From positions 1-54,533 of the forward strand of contig DATAWZ010000072.1 of assembly GCA_036266975.1 (NCBI GenBank): DNA of 54,533 bases, in the 5' to 3' direction. The notes below the pieces were generated by a model. It was not told the origin of the DNA. It did not search any database and was given only the letters and a program-made list of their open reading frames with translations. The DNA is from DATAWZ01 sp036266975. Its GTDB lineage: Bacteria; Actinomycetota; Thermoleophilia; Solirubrobacterales; Solirubrobacteraceae. Positions 32,871 through 41,630 of this stretch are shown one piece after another. Numbering within the stretch: position 1 is the first letter of the stretch; each line of letters starts with the position of its first letter. A program made the position numbers and the translations under genes.

Positions 32871-33233
32871 TCAGGGCCGCGGGCAGTCGGCGATCAGGCC
32901 GGCCTGCGCGGGGGCCGGCACCGTCTGCACGATGATCTTGCGGCACTGGAGCGCCGCGGTCGCCTCGACCGCGGGGTCGTGGCCGCCGACCGCCTCGCGG
33001 CAGATCGTCAGGTAGCGCACCTTGCCCGCCGCGCTCAGGCGCGAGCGGTCGGTGGTCGCGGTGCACGTGGAGAGCAGCTCGGCCGGGGTCGGAGCGCCCG
33101 CGGGCGCGCCGCTCACCACCGACGGCGACGAGGCCCCGGTCGCGGTGCTCACGGTGTGCGAGGAGCCACCGCACCCGGCGAGCAGCAGGCCCGCGGTCGC
33201 GACGGCGGGCAGGAGCCGGCGGCGAGCGCTCAT
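32871..33233 (-). CDS. Small lipoprotein
   Basis: A 120-residue protein with lipobox LLLAGCGGSS (Cys21), a Ser/Thr spacer, and a C-terminal ~70-residue helical part with four Cys (LLSTCTATT, YLTICREAV, ALQCRKI, ADCPRP), probably two disulfides. The ATG at 33233 overlaps the upstream stop as ATGA; last gene of a three-gene leftward operon of exported proteins. Confidence 0.65.
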   Translation of the reverse strand: MSARRRLLPAVATAGLLLAGCGGSSHTVSTATGASSPSVVSGAPAGAPTPAELLSTCTATTDRSRLSAAGKVRYLTICREAVGGHDPAVEATAALQCRKIIVQTVPAPAQAGLIADCPRP

Positions 33234-34237
33234 CGCGCGGTCAGCCGCGTCGTGCCGTGGCGGGTGACGGTGCCGTTGGGCGAGCTGGCGATGATCTGGA
33301 AGCGCAGCGGCAGGCTCCCGCGGGAGCGCAGCAGCCCGACCGCGGAGGGGTTCAGGATGAACCACGCCGACCCGCTCGCCCCCGGGCGCACCTCGAACAG
33401 GCGCGTGCCGACGAGCTCACCGCGGCCGGAGCCACCGGCGATCGTCGCGGTCACCGCCACGCTGGCGAGCTGGCCGCCCTTGGGAAGGCGCACCACGAAA
33501 CCGGTCTGGACCTGCCAACGGGAGTCCGAGGCGGCAAAGCTCGTGGGGTGGGGCGCCGCCGCGCGCGCGATCTGCGGGATCACGCGGTGGGTCGTCGGTG
33601 GGGCGGCGGTCGGCGCCGGGGCGGGCGGCGTGGTGCTCGGGATGCTCGCCGGCACGAAGGTGCCGACCAGGTGCCAGTCGCCGCTGAACCCATTGAACAG
33701 GCCGCCCTGGATCGGGCTCACCCAGTTCAGGGTGAACGCCCCGGTCGAGACGTCGTAGGTGCCGGTCGCGTCGGCCGACCCCTGCTCGTAGCTCTGGTGG
33801 TTCCAGCTGATCGACCAGGCACGCAGGTCGGCGCTGAGGTGGCCATTGCCGTCGGTCGTGATCGAGGGGGCGGGGACAGCTGCGCCGGTCTGGGGGTCGG
33901 TCGACACGGTGGCGGCCTGGAAGCTCGTCCCGAGGAACGGCGTCGGCGCGAGGATCGCCGGGGAGGGCTGGTACCGCCCGGTGGCCAGGCCGCCGGCGCT
34001 GCCCGGGGTGAGCGCGATGCTCGAGCCGAGCGGGTCGGTGAGGCTGAGCGCGGGCAGGAAGGGGCCCGAGCTGCCCCCGCCGGGCAGGACGACCTGGAAG
34101 GTGGACCCCGTCGCGACGCGCAGCGTGCCGCTGAGCGGTAACGCGGCGGCCGCGCTGCTCGCCGGCAGCCCCGCGAGGGCCCCCGCCGCCCCGGCCACCG
34201 AGGCGATGCAGGCCACCGCTCGCCCGCAGGCGGTCAA
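33230..34237 (-). CDS. Large secreted beta-rich protein
   Basis: A 335-residue exported protein. The start is taken as the TTG at 34237, which overlaps the upstream stop as TTGA; a GTG at 34216 is an alternative. Signal peptide region ASVAGAAGALAGLPASSAAA. The mature N-domain (to ~185) is beta-rich with RAWSISWNHQSYEQGSADAT; a Pro-rich linker (STTPPAPAPTAAPPTT) leads to a C-terminal beta-sandwich-like domain (SVAVTATIAGGSGRGELVGT). Function unknown; encoded between two lipoproteins. Confidence 0.6.
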   Translation of the reverse strand: MTACGRAVACIASVAGAAGALAGLPASSAAAALPLSGTLRVATGSTFQVVLPGGGSSGPFLPALSLTDPLGSSIALTPGSAGGLATGRYQPSPAILAPTPFLGTSFQAATVSTDPQTGAAVPAPSITTDGNGHLSADLRAWSISWNHQSYEQGSADATGTYDVSTGAFTLNWVSPIQGGLFNGFSGDWHLVGTFVPASIPSTTPPAPAPTAAPPTTHRVIPQIARAAAPHPTSFAASDSRWQVQTGFVVRLPKGGQLASVAVTATIAGGSGRGELVGTRLFEVRPGASGSAWFILNPSAVGLLRSRGSLPLRFQIIASSPNGTVTRHGTTRLTAR

Positions 34238-34878
34238 CGCGCGTGCCGCTTGGGCGTCAGCTCGCCCTTCGCCTTGGCCGACCCCAGCAACTGGGGGAGG
34301 TTCCGGGACAGCGACTGCGATCCGCTGATCAGCCAGCGCCCGTTCAGGTGCACGAGCAGGATCCGCTTGGCGACGATGAAGATCGACACGTTCTCGGGGG
34401 CGATCGCGGTGGCCGTGTTGCCGTGGATCGAGATGCCGCCCACCCCGACGTTGTCGAGGATCGAGCCGGGGATGCTCGGCCCGTTCTCCTCGTCCTGCTC
34501 CACCGAGCTGGCCAACGAGGCGTTGGAGACCTGCACCGCGTGCACGCAGCTGCTGGAAGGGAGCACGGAGTCCGGGAAGGAGACCTCCGATGCCTTCATG
34601 AAGCCCTGCAGGCCGGTGGGCGAGAACAGCGCACACGTCAGCGGCGCGTCGTCCTGCCAGGTCGATCGGTAGAACGCGACGATCGTCGCGGTGATCTGCT
34701 GCTTGGCCGAACCCGTGGACAGCGACGCCGGCAGCGGCGTGGTCGTCTGTTGCGCGCTCGCCACCGCGCCCTGCCCCGAGGGCGAGGCGCTCACGCGCGT
34801 ATGACTGCTGCTGGTGCATCCGGCGAGGATGGCGCCGGCGGCGAGGACCGCCCCTGTGGTGGTGAGAAATCGCTTCAT
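34234..34878 (-). CDS. Lipoprotein, SnoaL/NTF2-like in outline
   Basis: A 214-residue lipoprotein from the ATG at 34878 with lipobox AAGAILAGCTSSS. The mature part has AKQQITATIVAFYRSTWQDD, CALFSPTGLQGFM, and a late strand pair (VSIFIVAKRILLVHLNGRW, LISGSQ) that resembles the layout of an NTF2/SnoaL-like cone. First gene of the leftward operon, divergent from the SBP56-like gene. Confidence 0.6.
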   Translation of the reverse strand: MKRFLTTTGAVLAAGAILAGCTSSSHTRVSASPSGQGAVASAQQTTTPLPASLSTGSAKQQITATIVAFYRSTWQDDAPLTCALFSPTGLQGFMKASEVSFPDSVLPSSSCVHAVQVSNASLASSVEQDEENGPSIPGSILDNVGVGGISIHGNTATAIAPENVSIFIVAKRILLVHLNGRWLISGSQSLSRNLPQLLGSAKAKGELTPKRHAR

Positions 34879-35105
34879 CGGACGCGCGAGCATAGCCACG
34901 GCCGCTGGCGACTCCCGGACGAGGCGCACTACGGGACAGTGCGCGGTCAGAAGTGTCACTGACGAAAAAGGCGGCCCCTAATGCCACTGGTGAATGCGCG
35001 GTTTGGTGCCTACCTTAATCGCCGGTAAGCAGGCCCTGGCGGGGGTGTGACGCACCCGGCGCCGTGCACTGACGTCACGTCCTCGCGGAGGAGGATCACC
35101 ACAAA
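34879..35105. promoter_or_regulatory. Divergent control region of two export operons
   Basis: 227 non-coding bases between divergent starts. It contains a hairpin GGGTG-tgacg-CACCC (35043-35057), an 8-base palindrome TGACGTCA (35070-35077), and the ribosome site GGAGGAGG 10 bases before the ATG at 35106, the strongest Shine-Dalgarno in the window. AT-rich runs near 34962-34980 and 35010-35025 may carry promoters. Specific regulators cannot be named. Confidence 0.45.
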
Positions 35106-37322
35106 ATGGCAAGGGAACCGGAAACAGACGCCGTCGCCGAGTGGGCCGGCCGTCCGCGCTGGCGGCGCAGGCTTGCTGCCATCGCCGTGTCGGTGGCCGT
35201 CCTGGCGACGGGCCTGAGCGCCGTCGCGCTCGCACAGACGAGCAGCACCCCGACCTCGACCAACCCGGCGCTGGCGGCCGATCCGGGAGCCAACGAGCAG
35301 AGCGGTACCGCCGATCTGCCGATCGACCCGCAGTGGCTCGCGCAGACCGTGCAGTCGGCGGCCAACCTCGGCCAGTGGACCAATCACACCGTCCCGGCGT
35401 CGATCACCGCGCGAGATCAGAACAATCAGCTCTGCCCGCGCACCATGCCCAACCACTCCCAGGCCGACTACTGCAGGCAGGAGTACATCGTGGTGTGGGC
35501 CGGCAAGGAGAACGCCGCGGACCTGGACGCGACCGACATCAGCGACTTCATCTCCAACCTGGAGATCAACCCCGAGGGGCTCACCGAGCTGGCGATTCCG
35601 CAGTTCGCTCCGGGCCTGGACGCGCTCGCGGTCATCGACGCGCGCAAGTACAACTACAACCACACGCTCAACCCGCTGTACGGCCACGTCGTGAATCTCG
35701 CGACGCTCAACATCGACGGCGGGATCGAATGCGAGCCGCACCACATGCAGTACAGCTGGATCAACGGCGAGAACCTGATCCTCGGCTGCCTGTTCTCGTC
35801 GTGGTCGTTTGGCGTGTCGGTGACGGACATTCCCAACGTGAGCGCTCTGGTCACCAACACGCCGCTGTCGGTGATCCAGGGCTCGATCCCGGACGCCTTC
35901 GACGCGGTCAAGTACGACAACGCCAACCACGCCGACGACGAGTACATCGGCACGTGGATGGGCGGTCCGCTGTACAACTACGGCGGCTCGCCGGGGGCGC
36001 TGGTGACGGTCGACGGATCCGGCCACGTGCTGTCGGTGACGCCGGCCGGAAGCGTGGGGCAGATCCTCACCGACCCGCGCGAGGCCGCGGCGTGCTCGCC
36101 GCTGGAGGCCGAGCCCGTGGGCACGTGCGCCAACCCGCACGGCGTCCAGGCGCGTCCGGACCTGAACATCATGGTCACCGATGACTACGCCGAGCCGCGC
36201 GAGATCATCCTGGACCCGGTCAAGCCGGTGAACATCTACGCGTTCCGCCCGACGGTTCGCATCTGGAACATCGCCAACCCGTTGCATCCGGTCGAGGTGT
36301 CGATCGCGCACATGCCGATCACCTGGCGTGACCCGGCCAACCCGGCGCACACCAACATCGGGATCATGGAGGGCGCCAAGACACACGCCGCGCCGGACGG
36401 AACGTACGGCACGACCAGTGCCTACAACGGCTACTTCCTGCCGTCGAAGGGCTTCTTCTCGGAGTCGATGTGCGGCGGCGGCGTGTTCTGGACCCCGAAC
36501 GCGACCGACCTGCCTCCGGTGTCGACTGCCGACTGGCACCAGGTGTGGGACGACGGCTTCTCCCAGCTGGCGACGAACAGCACCGGCGAGAACGGCGGGG
36601 CCAACAGCGTCAACGGCGGGTTCGAGGACGAGCCCGGCGGGTGCTCCGGCGGCGCCTGGGTTCAGACGAGCCCGAACAACCGGTGGCTGTTCCACTCCGT
36701 GCAGGGACGGGTGCCGCTCGCGGACAACTACTTCGACCAGGGCGAGCTGAAGATGGTCTACGTGCTGGACATCTCGCATCTGGTCGAGGACGGCGAGAAG
36801 GGCATCGAGGACTGCAACATGAGCCAGATCGACCCCAAGACGGGGATCGAGGAGGGGCTCGAGATGGCCCAGATCGCCAACTCGATCGTCCCGACGGGCA
36901 ATCCCAACAACGACACGGCGCAATACGCACAGAACCCGTCGACCGAGGTCGGTGACTGCCCGGTGCTGCTGGACGTGCTGATCGTGCACGACCCAACCAC
37001 CGGTGGGCCGCACTGGGGGGCGCTCGACGACCACACCATCAACGCGGATGGGTTCCCCACGCGCCTGACCTTCGACGATTACTTCGTCGCGCGGACGGGC
37101 GTCGACGGCGACCACCGCCTCTACGTGGTCGACATCTCGCCGACCGGGAACCTGACCTACGACAAGCAGTTCGTCGACGAGCAGGACGGCAGCCTCGGCG
37201 TCGACTTCAACCGCCGCGACTGGTACGACTATCCCGAGGGCGGCTTCTACAAGCCGCACGGGATGACGTGGGTCTGCCCGCCGGGCGACTGCACCGACGA
37301 CAACCCATACGCGGCCGGTTGA
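35106..37322 (+). CDS. Secreted SBP56/methanethiol-oxidase-like propeller protein
   Basis: A 738-residue exported protein; after a Tat-like or long Sec signal (RPRWRRRLAAIAVSVAVLAT). It resembles selenium-binding protein 56 / methanethiol oxidase: CEPHHMQYSWINGENLILGC (H212-H213, cf. the LHH motif and following strand), ARPDLNIMVTDDYAEPREII (cf. the W/R-x-N-x-M-x-S-T-E-x-A-P region), beta-propeller strands such as VYVLDISHLV and RLYVVDIS, and a C-terminal KPHGMTWVCPPGDC (cf. the terminal H-E-x-R-Y-x-G-G-D-C). Bacterial MtoX is a copper-dependent periplasmic enzyme that turns methanethiol into formaldehyde, H2S and H2O2. Longer than SBP56 (~450) owing to inserts, so activity is unproven. It precedes a CopC-CopD fusion by 8 bases, which supports copper use. 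Confidence 0.55.
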   Translation: MAREPETDAVAEWAGRPRWRRRLAAIAVSVAVLATGLSAVALAQTSSTPTSTNPALAADPGANEQSGTADLPIDPQWLAQTVQSAANLGQWTNHTVPASITARDQNNQLCPRTMPNHSQADYCRQEYIVVWAGKENAADLDATDISDFISNLEINPEGLTELAIPQFAPGLDALAVIDARKYNYNHTLNPLYGHVVNLATLNIDGGIECEPHHMQYSWINGENLILGCLFSSWSFGVSVTDIPNVSALVTNTPLSVIQGSIPDAFDAVKYDNANHADDEYIGTWMGGPLYNYGGSPGALVTVDGSGHVLSVTPAGSVGQILTDPREAAACSPLEAEPVGTCANPHGVQARPDLNIMVTDDYAEPREIILDPVKPVNIYAFRPTVRIWNIANPLHPVEVSIAHMPITWRDPANPAHTNIGIMEGAKTHAAPDGTYGTTSAYNGYFLPSKGFFSESMCGGGVFWTPNATDLPPVSTADWHQVWDDGFSQLATNSTGENGGANSVNGGFEDEPGGCSGGAWVQTSPNNRWLFHSVQGRVPLADNYFDQGELKMVYVLDISHLVEDGEKGIEDCNMSQIDPKTGIEEGLEMAQIANSIVPTGNPNNDTAQYAQNPSTEVGDCPVLLDVLIVHDPTTGGPHWGALDDHTINADGFPTRLTFDDYFVARTGVDGDHRLYVVDISPTGNLTYDKQFVDEQDGSLGVDFNRRDWYDYPEGGFYKPHGMTWVCPPGDCTDDNPYAAG

Positions 37323-37330
37323 GGGATCGT

Positions 37331-40294
37331 GTGAGAGCCGCGTTCGCGGGCGCTCGCGGTGGCCTGGCCACGGCGAGCGCCTCGCTCGTCTTACTGCTGC
37401 TGCTCGCGGCGCCGGCCGGCGCGCATCCCTATCTGGTGGCCTCGACCCCGCAGGGCGGGGTCGTCTCTCCGTCGGCCCCGACCTCGGTGCAGATCGCCTT
37501 CACCGAGGAGATCGTCATCAAGGGCTGCTCGATCACGGTCACGGCGCAGAACGGCCGCGCGATCCCGACCGGCCCGCTGCGGGCCGCGCTCGGCGGCTAC
37601 GCGATGACCACGAGCTTCAAGACGCTGCCCGAGGGCATCTACCAGGTCAAGTGGGTCGCCTACGGCGACGACGGCCACACCGTGGAGGGCGCCTACCGGT
37701 TCGGCGTGCCGAGCGCCAGCGGCCAGGCACCCCCCGGCGCCGGCACGTTGCTGGCGACCACCACCCAGAGCGCCGAGCAGGCGCCGACCGAGAGCCTGGT
37801 CTCGATCGCCGGCCGCTGGCTGGCCGCGGTCGCCGCGTTCGCGCTGCTCGGCGGCGCGCTGCTGCTGCGCTGGATCCGCGGTCGCCTGGACGAGGACATC
37901 GAGCGCGACGCTGAGCGACGCTGGCACCGACTCGCGCTGCCGACCCTCGGCGTGGCGCTTGCCGGCACCCTGATGGAGGCGATCGAGCGCGCGCGGGCGC
38001 CACGCGGCGGCCTTGACTTCGGGCTGCTGAGCTCCTCGACGACCGGCTGGACGATCGTCGCGCGCCTGATCGTGCTCGCGCTCGGGGCCGCCCTCGCCGC
38101 CGCGCTCGCGCGCCGCGGACGCCCCGCCGACCGCGAGCGCCGGCTCGCCGCGCTCGGATTCATCGGCATGCTCGCCCTCGGCGCCCTGGCCATCGACGGG
38201 CACGTGGCCACGGTGCGGGACACCCCCGCCCTGGCCGCCGCCGGACAGGTGCTGCACCTGCTCTCGGGCGGCGCCTGGATGGGCGCGGTCATCGTGCTCG
38301 CCGCATGCGTGGCCCCCGCGGCCTTCGCGGCCGGACGCCCGAACGAGCTCCTGACCGCCACGCGCGCCTACACGCCGATCGCCCTCGTCGCCGCGGCGCT
38401 GACGATCGCCACCGGACTGATCGCCGCCGTGCGCGAGGTGAGCCGATGGTACTTCCTGCGCTGGTCGAGCTACGGGCATCTGGTGATCATCAAGGTCGTG
38501 GTCGTCGGCGTCGCGATGGCCATCGGCCTGGCCACGGCGCTGCTGGCCCGGCGCGCGCTGCGCGCCGGCGACGAGGACCAGCGATCGCTGCGACGCGCAG
38601 GCTGGCTCGTGCGCGCGGAGGCGCTCGCGGCGGTCGTGACCATCGCCGTCGCGGCGCTCCTGGCCGGCACGCTGCAGGGCCGCGGACAATCGCTGCCCTC
38701 TCAGCGCGGCAACCTGCTGCCCGGCGCCGGGTTCGCCGACGTCGCGCTCGCGGGGTCCACCGCGCAGCTCACGCTCGCCCCGGCGACCGTCGGGCTGAAC
38801 CGAATCGACGTGACGCTCGCCCGGTCCCCGCAGACGTTCAGCTCGCCGCCCCCGGTGCCCAAGACGGTGACGGTGTCGTTCGCCTGCGACTGCTCGAAGG
38901 GCCCGCTGTCCTTCCACGCCACCCTGCAGCCGGGCAGCGGCGGCACCGCCAACGCGTGGTCGGCGGAGGTCGGCATCCCCGAGGACGGGACCTACAGCGC
39001 CGAGCTGAAGATCAACGGCCAGCCGACGGTCGGCAGTCCCACCTTCACCGTGGGGGACATCTCCTCGCCGGGCTCCACGCCGGTCGAGGTTGCCTCGGTC
39101 GCCGACCTGTCAGGGCCCGATGCCCTGGACTGCCGCACGCAGGAGCTCGGCGTGCTCGTGGCGATCGAGCTCATGAATGCGTCGGGCGGCGTGGGCGGAC
39201 GCAAGATCCACCAGATCCTGCTCGACGACGGCGGCAGCGCGCGGGTGGCCCGCAGTGACGCCTTGCAGCTCCAGACGCAGCACCCGGCGGCGTTCCTGGC
39301 CCCGTGCGGGCAGGGGGCGCAGGGGGCCATCCAGGCGGTCGGCGGGCAGATCCCGACGATCGTCGCCGACCCCAACGTCCCGGTGACGCCGGGCCGCCAG
39401 GTGTTCCGCTTCGCCCCGAACCCCTACGACGAGGGCTACGCGGCCGGCCAGTACATCGGCGAGATCGGACTGCCCTCGACGCCCAAGAGCACGCCGCGGC
39501 GAGTCGCGGCGTTCATCGGGACGAGCCCGACCTCGCAGCAGCGCCTGGCCGGGCTGAAGGCCGAGCTGGCCCGGTACGGCGTCGCGGTGAAGGTCTTCCC
39601 GGCCGAGGGGCCGCAGCTCGTGCCGAACCTCCTCGCGACGCTGCCGGCCTCGCAGTGGCTGGGGATGTACATGGACGGCGAGTTCGACACGCTCTCGGCG
39701 GCGCTGCGGCAGGTGGGCAACGAGACCTACGATAAGGTCAACCCCACGCCGATCATCGTCTCCGCGCCGCTGTCCAGCGAGCGCTTCGTGATCGACAGCG
39801 GGCTGCTCGGCGCCCAGGGGCAGATTCGGGCGATCAGCGATGTGGACCCGACCAGCAACGACGCGAGCCTGTACGCCACGCTCGTCCCGCAGGTCGTCGG
39901 CGAGCTCGCCACGATCCCCGGGCTCGAGGGGTTCGTCGCCGGGCAGGCGCTCGCCTACGGCCTGGTCCACGGCACCTCGGTGTCGGCGATCGACGCGCGC
40001 CTTGAGAACCCCGGGGTGTTCAGCACGATCGCGACCTCTCCCTGGAGCAACAAGGACCCGGCGAGCGGAACGGTGATCTTCAAGATGCTGCTCGCCCAGT
40101 TCCTCACCGACAACCTGATCCCGACCGCGAGCAACTCACCCGGCGAGCCGTACGAGGGGCAGTTCTTCGACGACGGAGCCTGGGAGCCCGCGGCCTCGGA
40201 GTTCTTCTCGCCGCTGCACATCAACCTCGGCGCCGGGGTCGGCTCGTTGAGCAACTCCTACTCGACCGAGTCGGCGAGCGGGACGAAGGGATGA
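37331..40294 (+). CDS. CopC-CopD-periplasmic-binding-protein fusion
   Basis: A 987-residue fusion. After the signal peptide the chain starts at H32 (AGA / HPYLVASTPQGG), the copper-ligand N-terminus of CopC, with YGDDGHTVEGAYRFGV supplying the second His. A CopD-like membrane domain with about eight TM segments follows (~155-460; e.g. GQVLHLLSGGAWMGAVIVLA), then a YtkA-like beta domain (~470-590, SFACDCSKGPLSFHATLQPG). The last ~380 residues are a type 1 periplasmic binding protein (LGVLVAIELMNASGGVGGRK, AAFLAPCGQGAQGAIQAVGG, RVAAFIGTSPTSQQRLAGLK), LivJ-like. CopC-CopD fusions import copper; attaching a ligand-binding domain is unusual to my knowledge. GTG start at 37331; ATGA overlap with the next gene. 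Confidence 0.8.
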   Translation: MRAAFAGARGGLATASASLVLLLLLAAPAGAHPYLVASTPQGGVVSPSAPTSVQIAFTEEIVIKGCSITVTAQNGRAIPTGPLRAALGGYAMTTSFKTLPEGIYQVKWVAYGDDGHTVEGAYRFGVPSASGQAPPGAGTLLATTTQSAEQAPTESLVSIAGRWLAAVAAFALLGGALLLRWIRGRLDEDIERDAERRWHRLALPTLGVALAGTLMEAIERARAPRGGLDFGLLSSSTTGWTIVARLIVLALGAALAAALARRGRPADRERRLAALGFIGMLALGALAIDGHVATVRDTPALAAAGQVLHLLSGGAWMGAVIVLAACVAPAAFAAGRPNELLTATRAYTPIALVAAALTIATGLIAAVREVSRWYFLRWSSYGHLVIIKVVVVGVAMAIGLATALLARRALRAGDEDQRSLRRAGWLVRAEALAAVVTIAVAALLAGTLQGRGQSLPSQRGNLLPGAGFADVALAGSTAQLTLAPATVGLNRIDVTLARSPQTFSSPPPVPKTVTVSFACDCSKGPLSFHATLQPGSGGTANAWSAEVGIPEDGTYSAELKINGQPTVGSPTFTVGDISSPGSTPVEVASVADLSGPDALDCRTQELGVLVAIELMNASGGVGGRKIHQILLDDGGSARVARSDALQLQTQHPAAFLAPCGQGAQGAIQAVGGQIPTIVADPNVPVTPGRQVFRFAPNPYDEGYAAGQYIGEIGLPSTPKSTPRRVAAFIGTSPTSQQRLAGLKAELARYGVAVKVFPAEGPQLVPNLLATLPASQWLGMYMDGEFDTLSAALRQVGNETYDKVNPTPIIVSAPLSSERFVIDSGLLGAQGQIRAISDVDPTSNDASLYATLVPQVVGELATIPGLEGFVAGQALAYGLVHGTSVSAIDARLENPGVFSTIATSPWSNKDPASGTVIFKMLLAQFLTDNLIPTASNSPGEPYEGQFFDDGAWEPAASEFFSPLHINLGAGVGSLSNSYSTESASGTKG

Positions 40295-40905
40295 GCGGCG
40301 CACGAGCCGCGCTGGCGGTGGCGGTGGCGGCGATCGCGCCACTGCTCGCCGCGTGCGGGTCCGGCGGCCAGAAGGCCTCCACCTCGGCACGCCGCGGGGA
40401 GGGCTCAGCCCAGGCGGTCACTCCGGCGAGTGTCGGCTCGGGCCACGGCGGCGTGCACGCACACAGGCGGTCGGGCTCGACCACGAAGGCCATCGCCACG
40501 ACGGTCTCCTTCACGAGCGCCGCCGACCGGGTGTGCCGCGACTACCGCCAGCGCGTGCACAGCATCGCCGCCCAGGCCACGACGCTGAGCGCCCAGGAGG
40601 TCGAGCTGGGCACGCTGGTCACGACCGCCCGCCACGCGATCGCCGAGTTGCGCGCGCTGAGCGTCCCGCGGGCCGACGCGGCGGCGCTCGCGCAGTACAC
40701 CGAGCTGACCGCCGACGCGGTCAGCGGGCTCGCCGCCGCGCAGCGGCCGGTCGGCTCCAGGCAGGAGAGCGAGAACACCGCGATCGAGACCCAGAACATC
40801 CAGACCTACGAGCACGCGGCGGGCGACGCCGAGCACGCCCGGACGGTCGCGCAGCACGGCCTGCATCTGCACGTCTGCGGCTCGGCCGGCGCCGATTGGC
40901 TGTGA
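40291..40905 (+). CDS. Lipoprotein with His-rich segment
   Basis: A 204-residue lipoprotein (lipobox LLAACGSGG). Directly after the anchor lies GSGHGGVHAHRRSG, a His-rich patch that may bind metal; the rest is mainly helical (VHSIAAQATTLSAQEVELGT) and the C-terminus again has clustered His/Cys (HGLHLHVCGSAG). Coupled by 4-base overlaps to the CopC-CopD fusion and to the next gene. A periplasmic copper or metal carrier for the module is a reasonable inference. Confidence 0.6.
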   Translation: MSGARAALAVAVAAIAPLLAACGSGGQKASTSARRGEGSAQAVTPASVGSGHGGVHAHRRSGSTTKAIATTVSFTSAADRVCRDYRQRVHSIAAQATTLSAQEVELGTLVTTARHAIAELRALSVPRADAAALAQYTELTADAVSGLAAAQRPVGSRQESENTAIETQNIQTYEHAAGDAEHARTVAQHGLHLHVCGSAGADWL

Positions 40906-41615
40906 GGGCCCGGCTCACTCGTGCCCTGGCGGTGGCGGGCGCCGTGCTCGCCGTCGGCGCGCCCTGGGCGCACGCCGACGCCGACCCGGCCAGCGACGTG
41001 CTGCTCGTGCAGGACGTCTTCTATCCCTACGAGCCCGCGACCCCGACCGCGCTGGAGAATGCGCTTCAGCGCGCGCTGAAGGAGATCCACGCGACCGGCC
41101 TTCCGCTGCGAGTGGCGATCATCGAGAGCCCGATCGACCTCGGCGGCATCCCGGCGCTGTTCGGTCAGCCCGCTCGCTACGCGCACTTCCTGGAGGGCGA
41201 GATCGACTTCAACACCCGCGTGCCGCTGCTGGTCGTGACGCCGCAGGGCCTGGCGGTGCAGGATGCCGTCCCGGCCAGCGACCTCGCCGGCGTGCCGATG
41301 GACGTCGACCACCAGTCGGCGGGCCTCGCGCGCACGGCGGTGCGCGCGGTCGAGCGGATCGCCGCGGCCCGCGGGCGACCGATCGCCCCGCCGCCGCTGC
41401 CGGCCAGCGACTCGGGCGCCACCGGCGGCAACGACGCGCCGGCGTTCGCCTTCGCCGTGCCGGCGACCCTGTTCATCCTCGGCGGCTGCGTGCTGGCGCT
41501 GCGCCGCTCGGGGCGGCGCCGCGCGGGCCAGGACGAAGACGACGCTGGCCCGCACGATCGGCCCGTCGACGGCGAGCCGCTCGAGCGGCACGAGCTCGCC
41601 GCGCGCGAGCGCTGA
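40902..41615 (+). CDS. Exported protein with C-terminal membrane anchor
   Basis: A 237-residue protein from a GTG overlapping the previous stop. Signal peptide ALAVAGAVLAVGAPWAHADA; a ~150-residue extracytoplasmic alpha/beta domain with VLLVQDVFYPYEPATPTALE and LPLRVAIIESPIDLGG, loosely like TPM-type domains; then one C-terminal membrane segment (AFAVPATLFILGGCVLALRR) and a charged tail. Last gene of the operon, ending 15 bases from the convergent mce operon. Function unknown. Confidence 0.6.
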   Translation: MRARLTRALAVAGAVLAVGAPWAHADADPASDVLLVQDVFYPYEPATPTALENALQRALKEIHATGLPLRVAIIESPIDLGGIPALFGQPARYAHFLEGEIDFNTRVPLLVVTPQGLAVQDAVPASDLAGVPMDVDHQSAGLARTAVRAVERIAAARGRPIAPPPLPASDSGATGGNDAPAFAFAVPATLFILGGCVLALRRSGRRRAGQDEDDAGPHDRPVDGEPLERHELAARER

Positions 41616-41630
41616 CCGCGCCCCGCCCGA

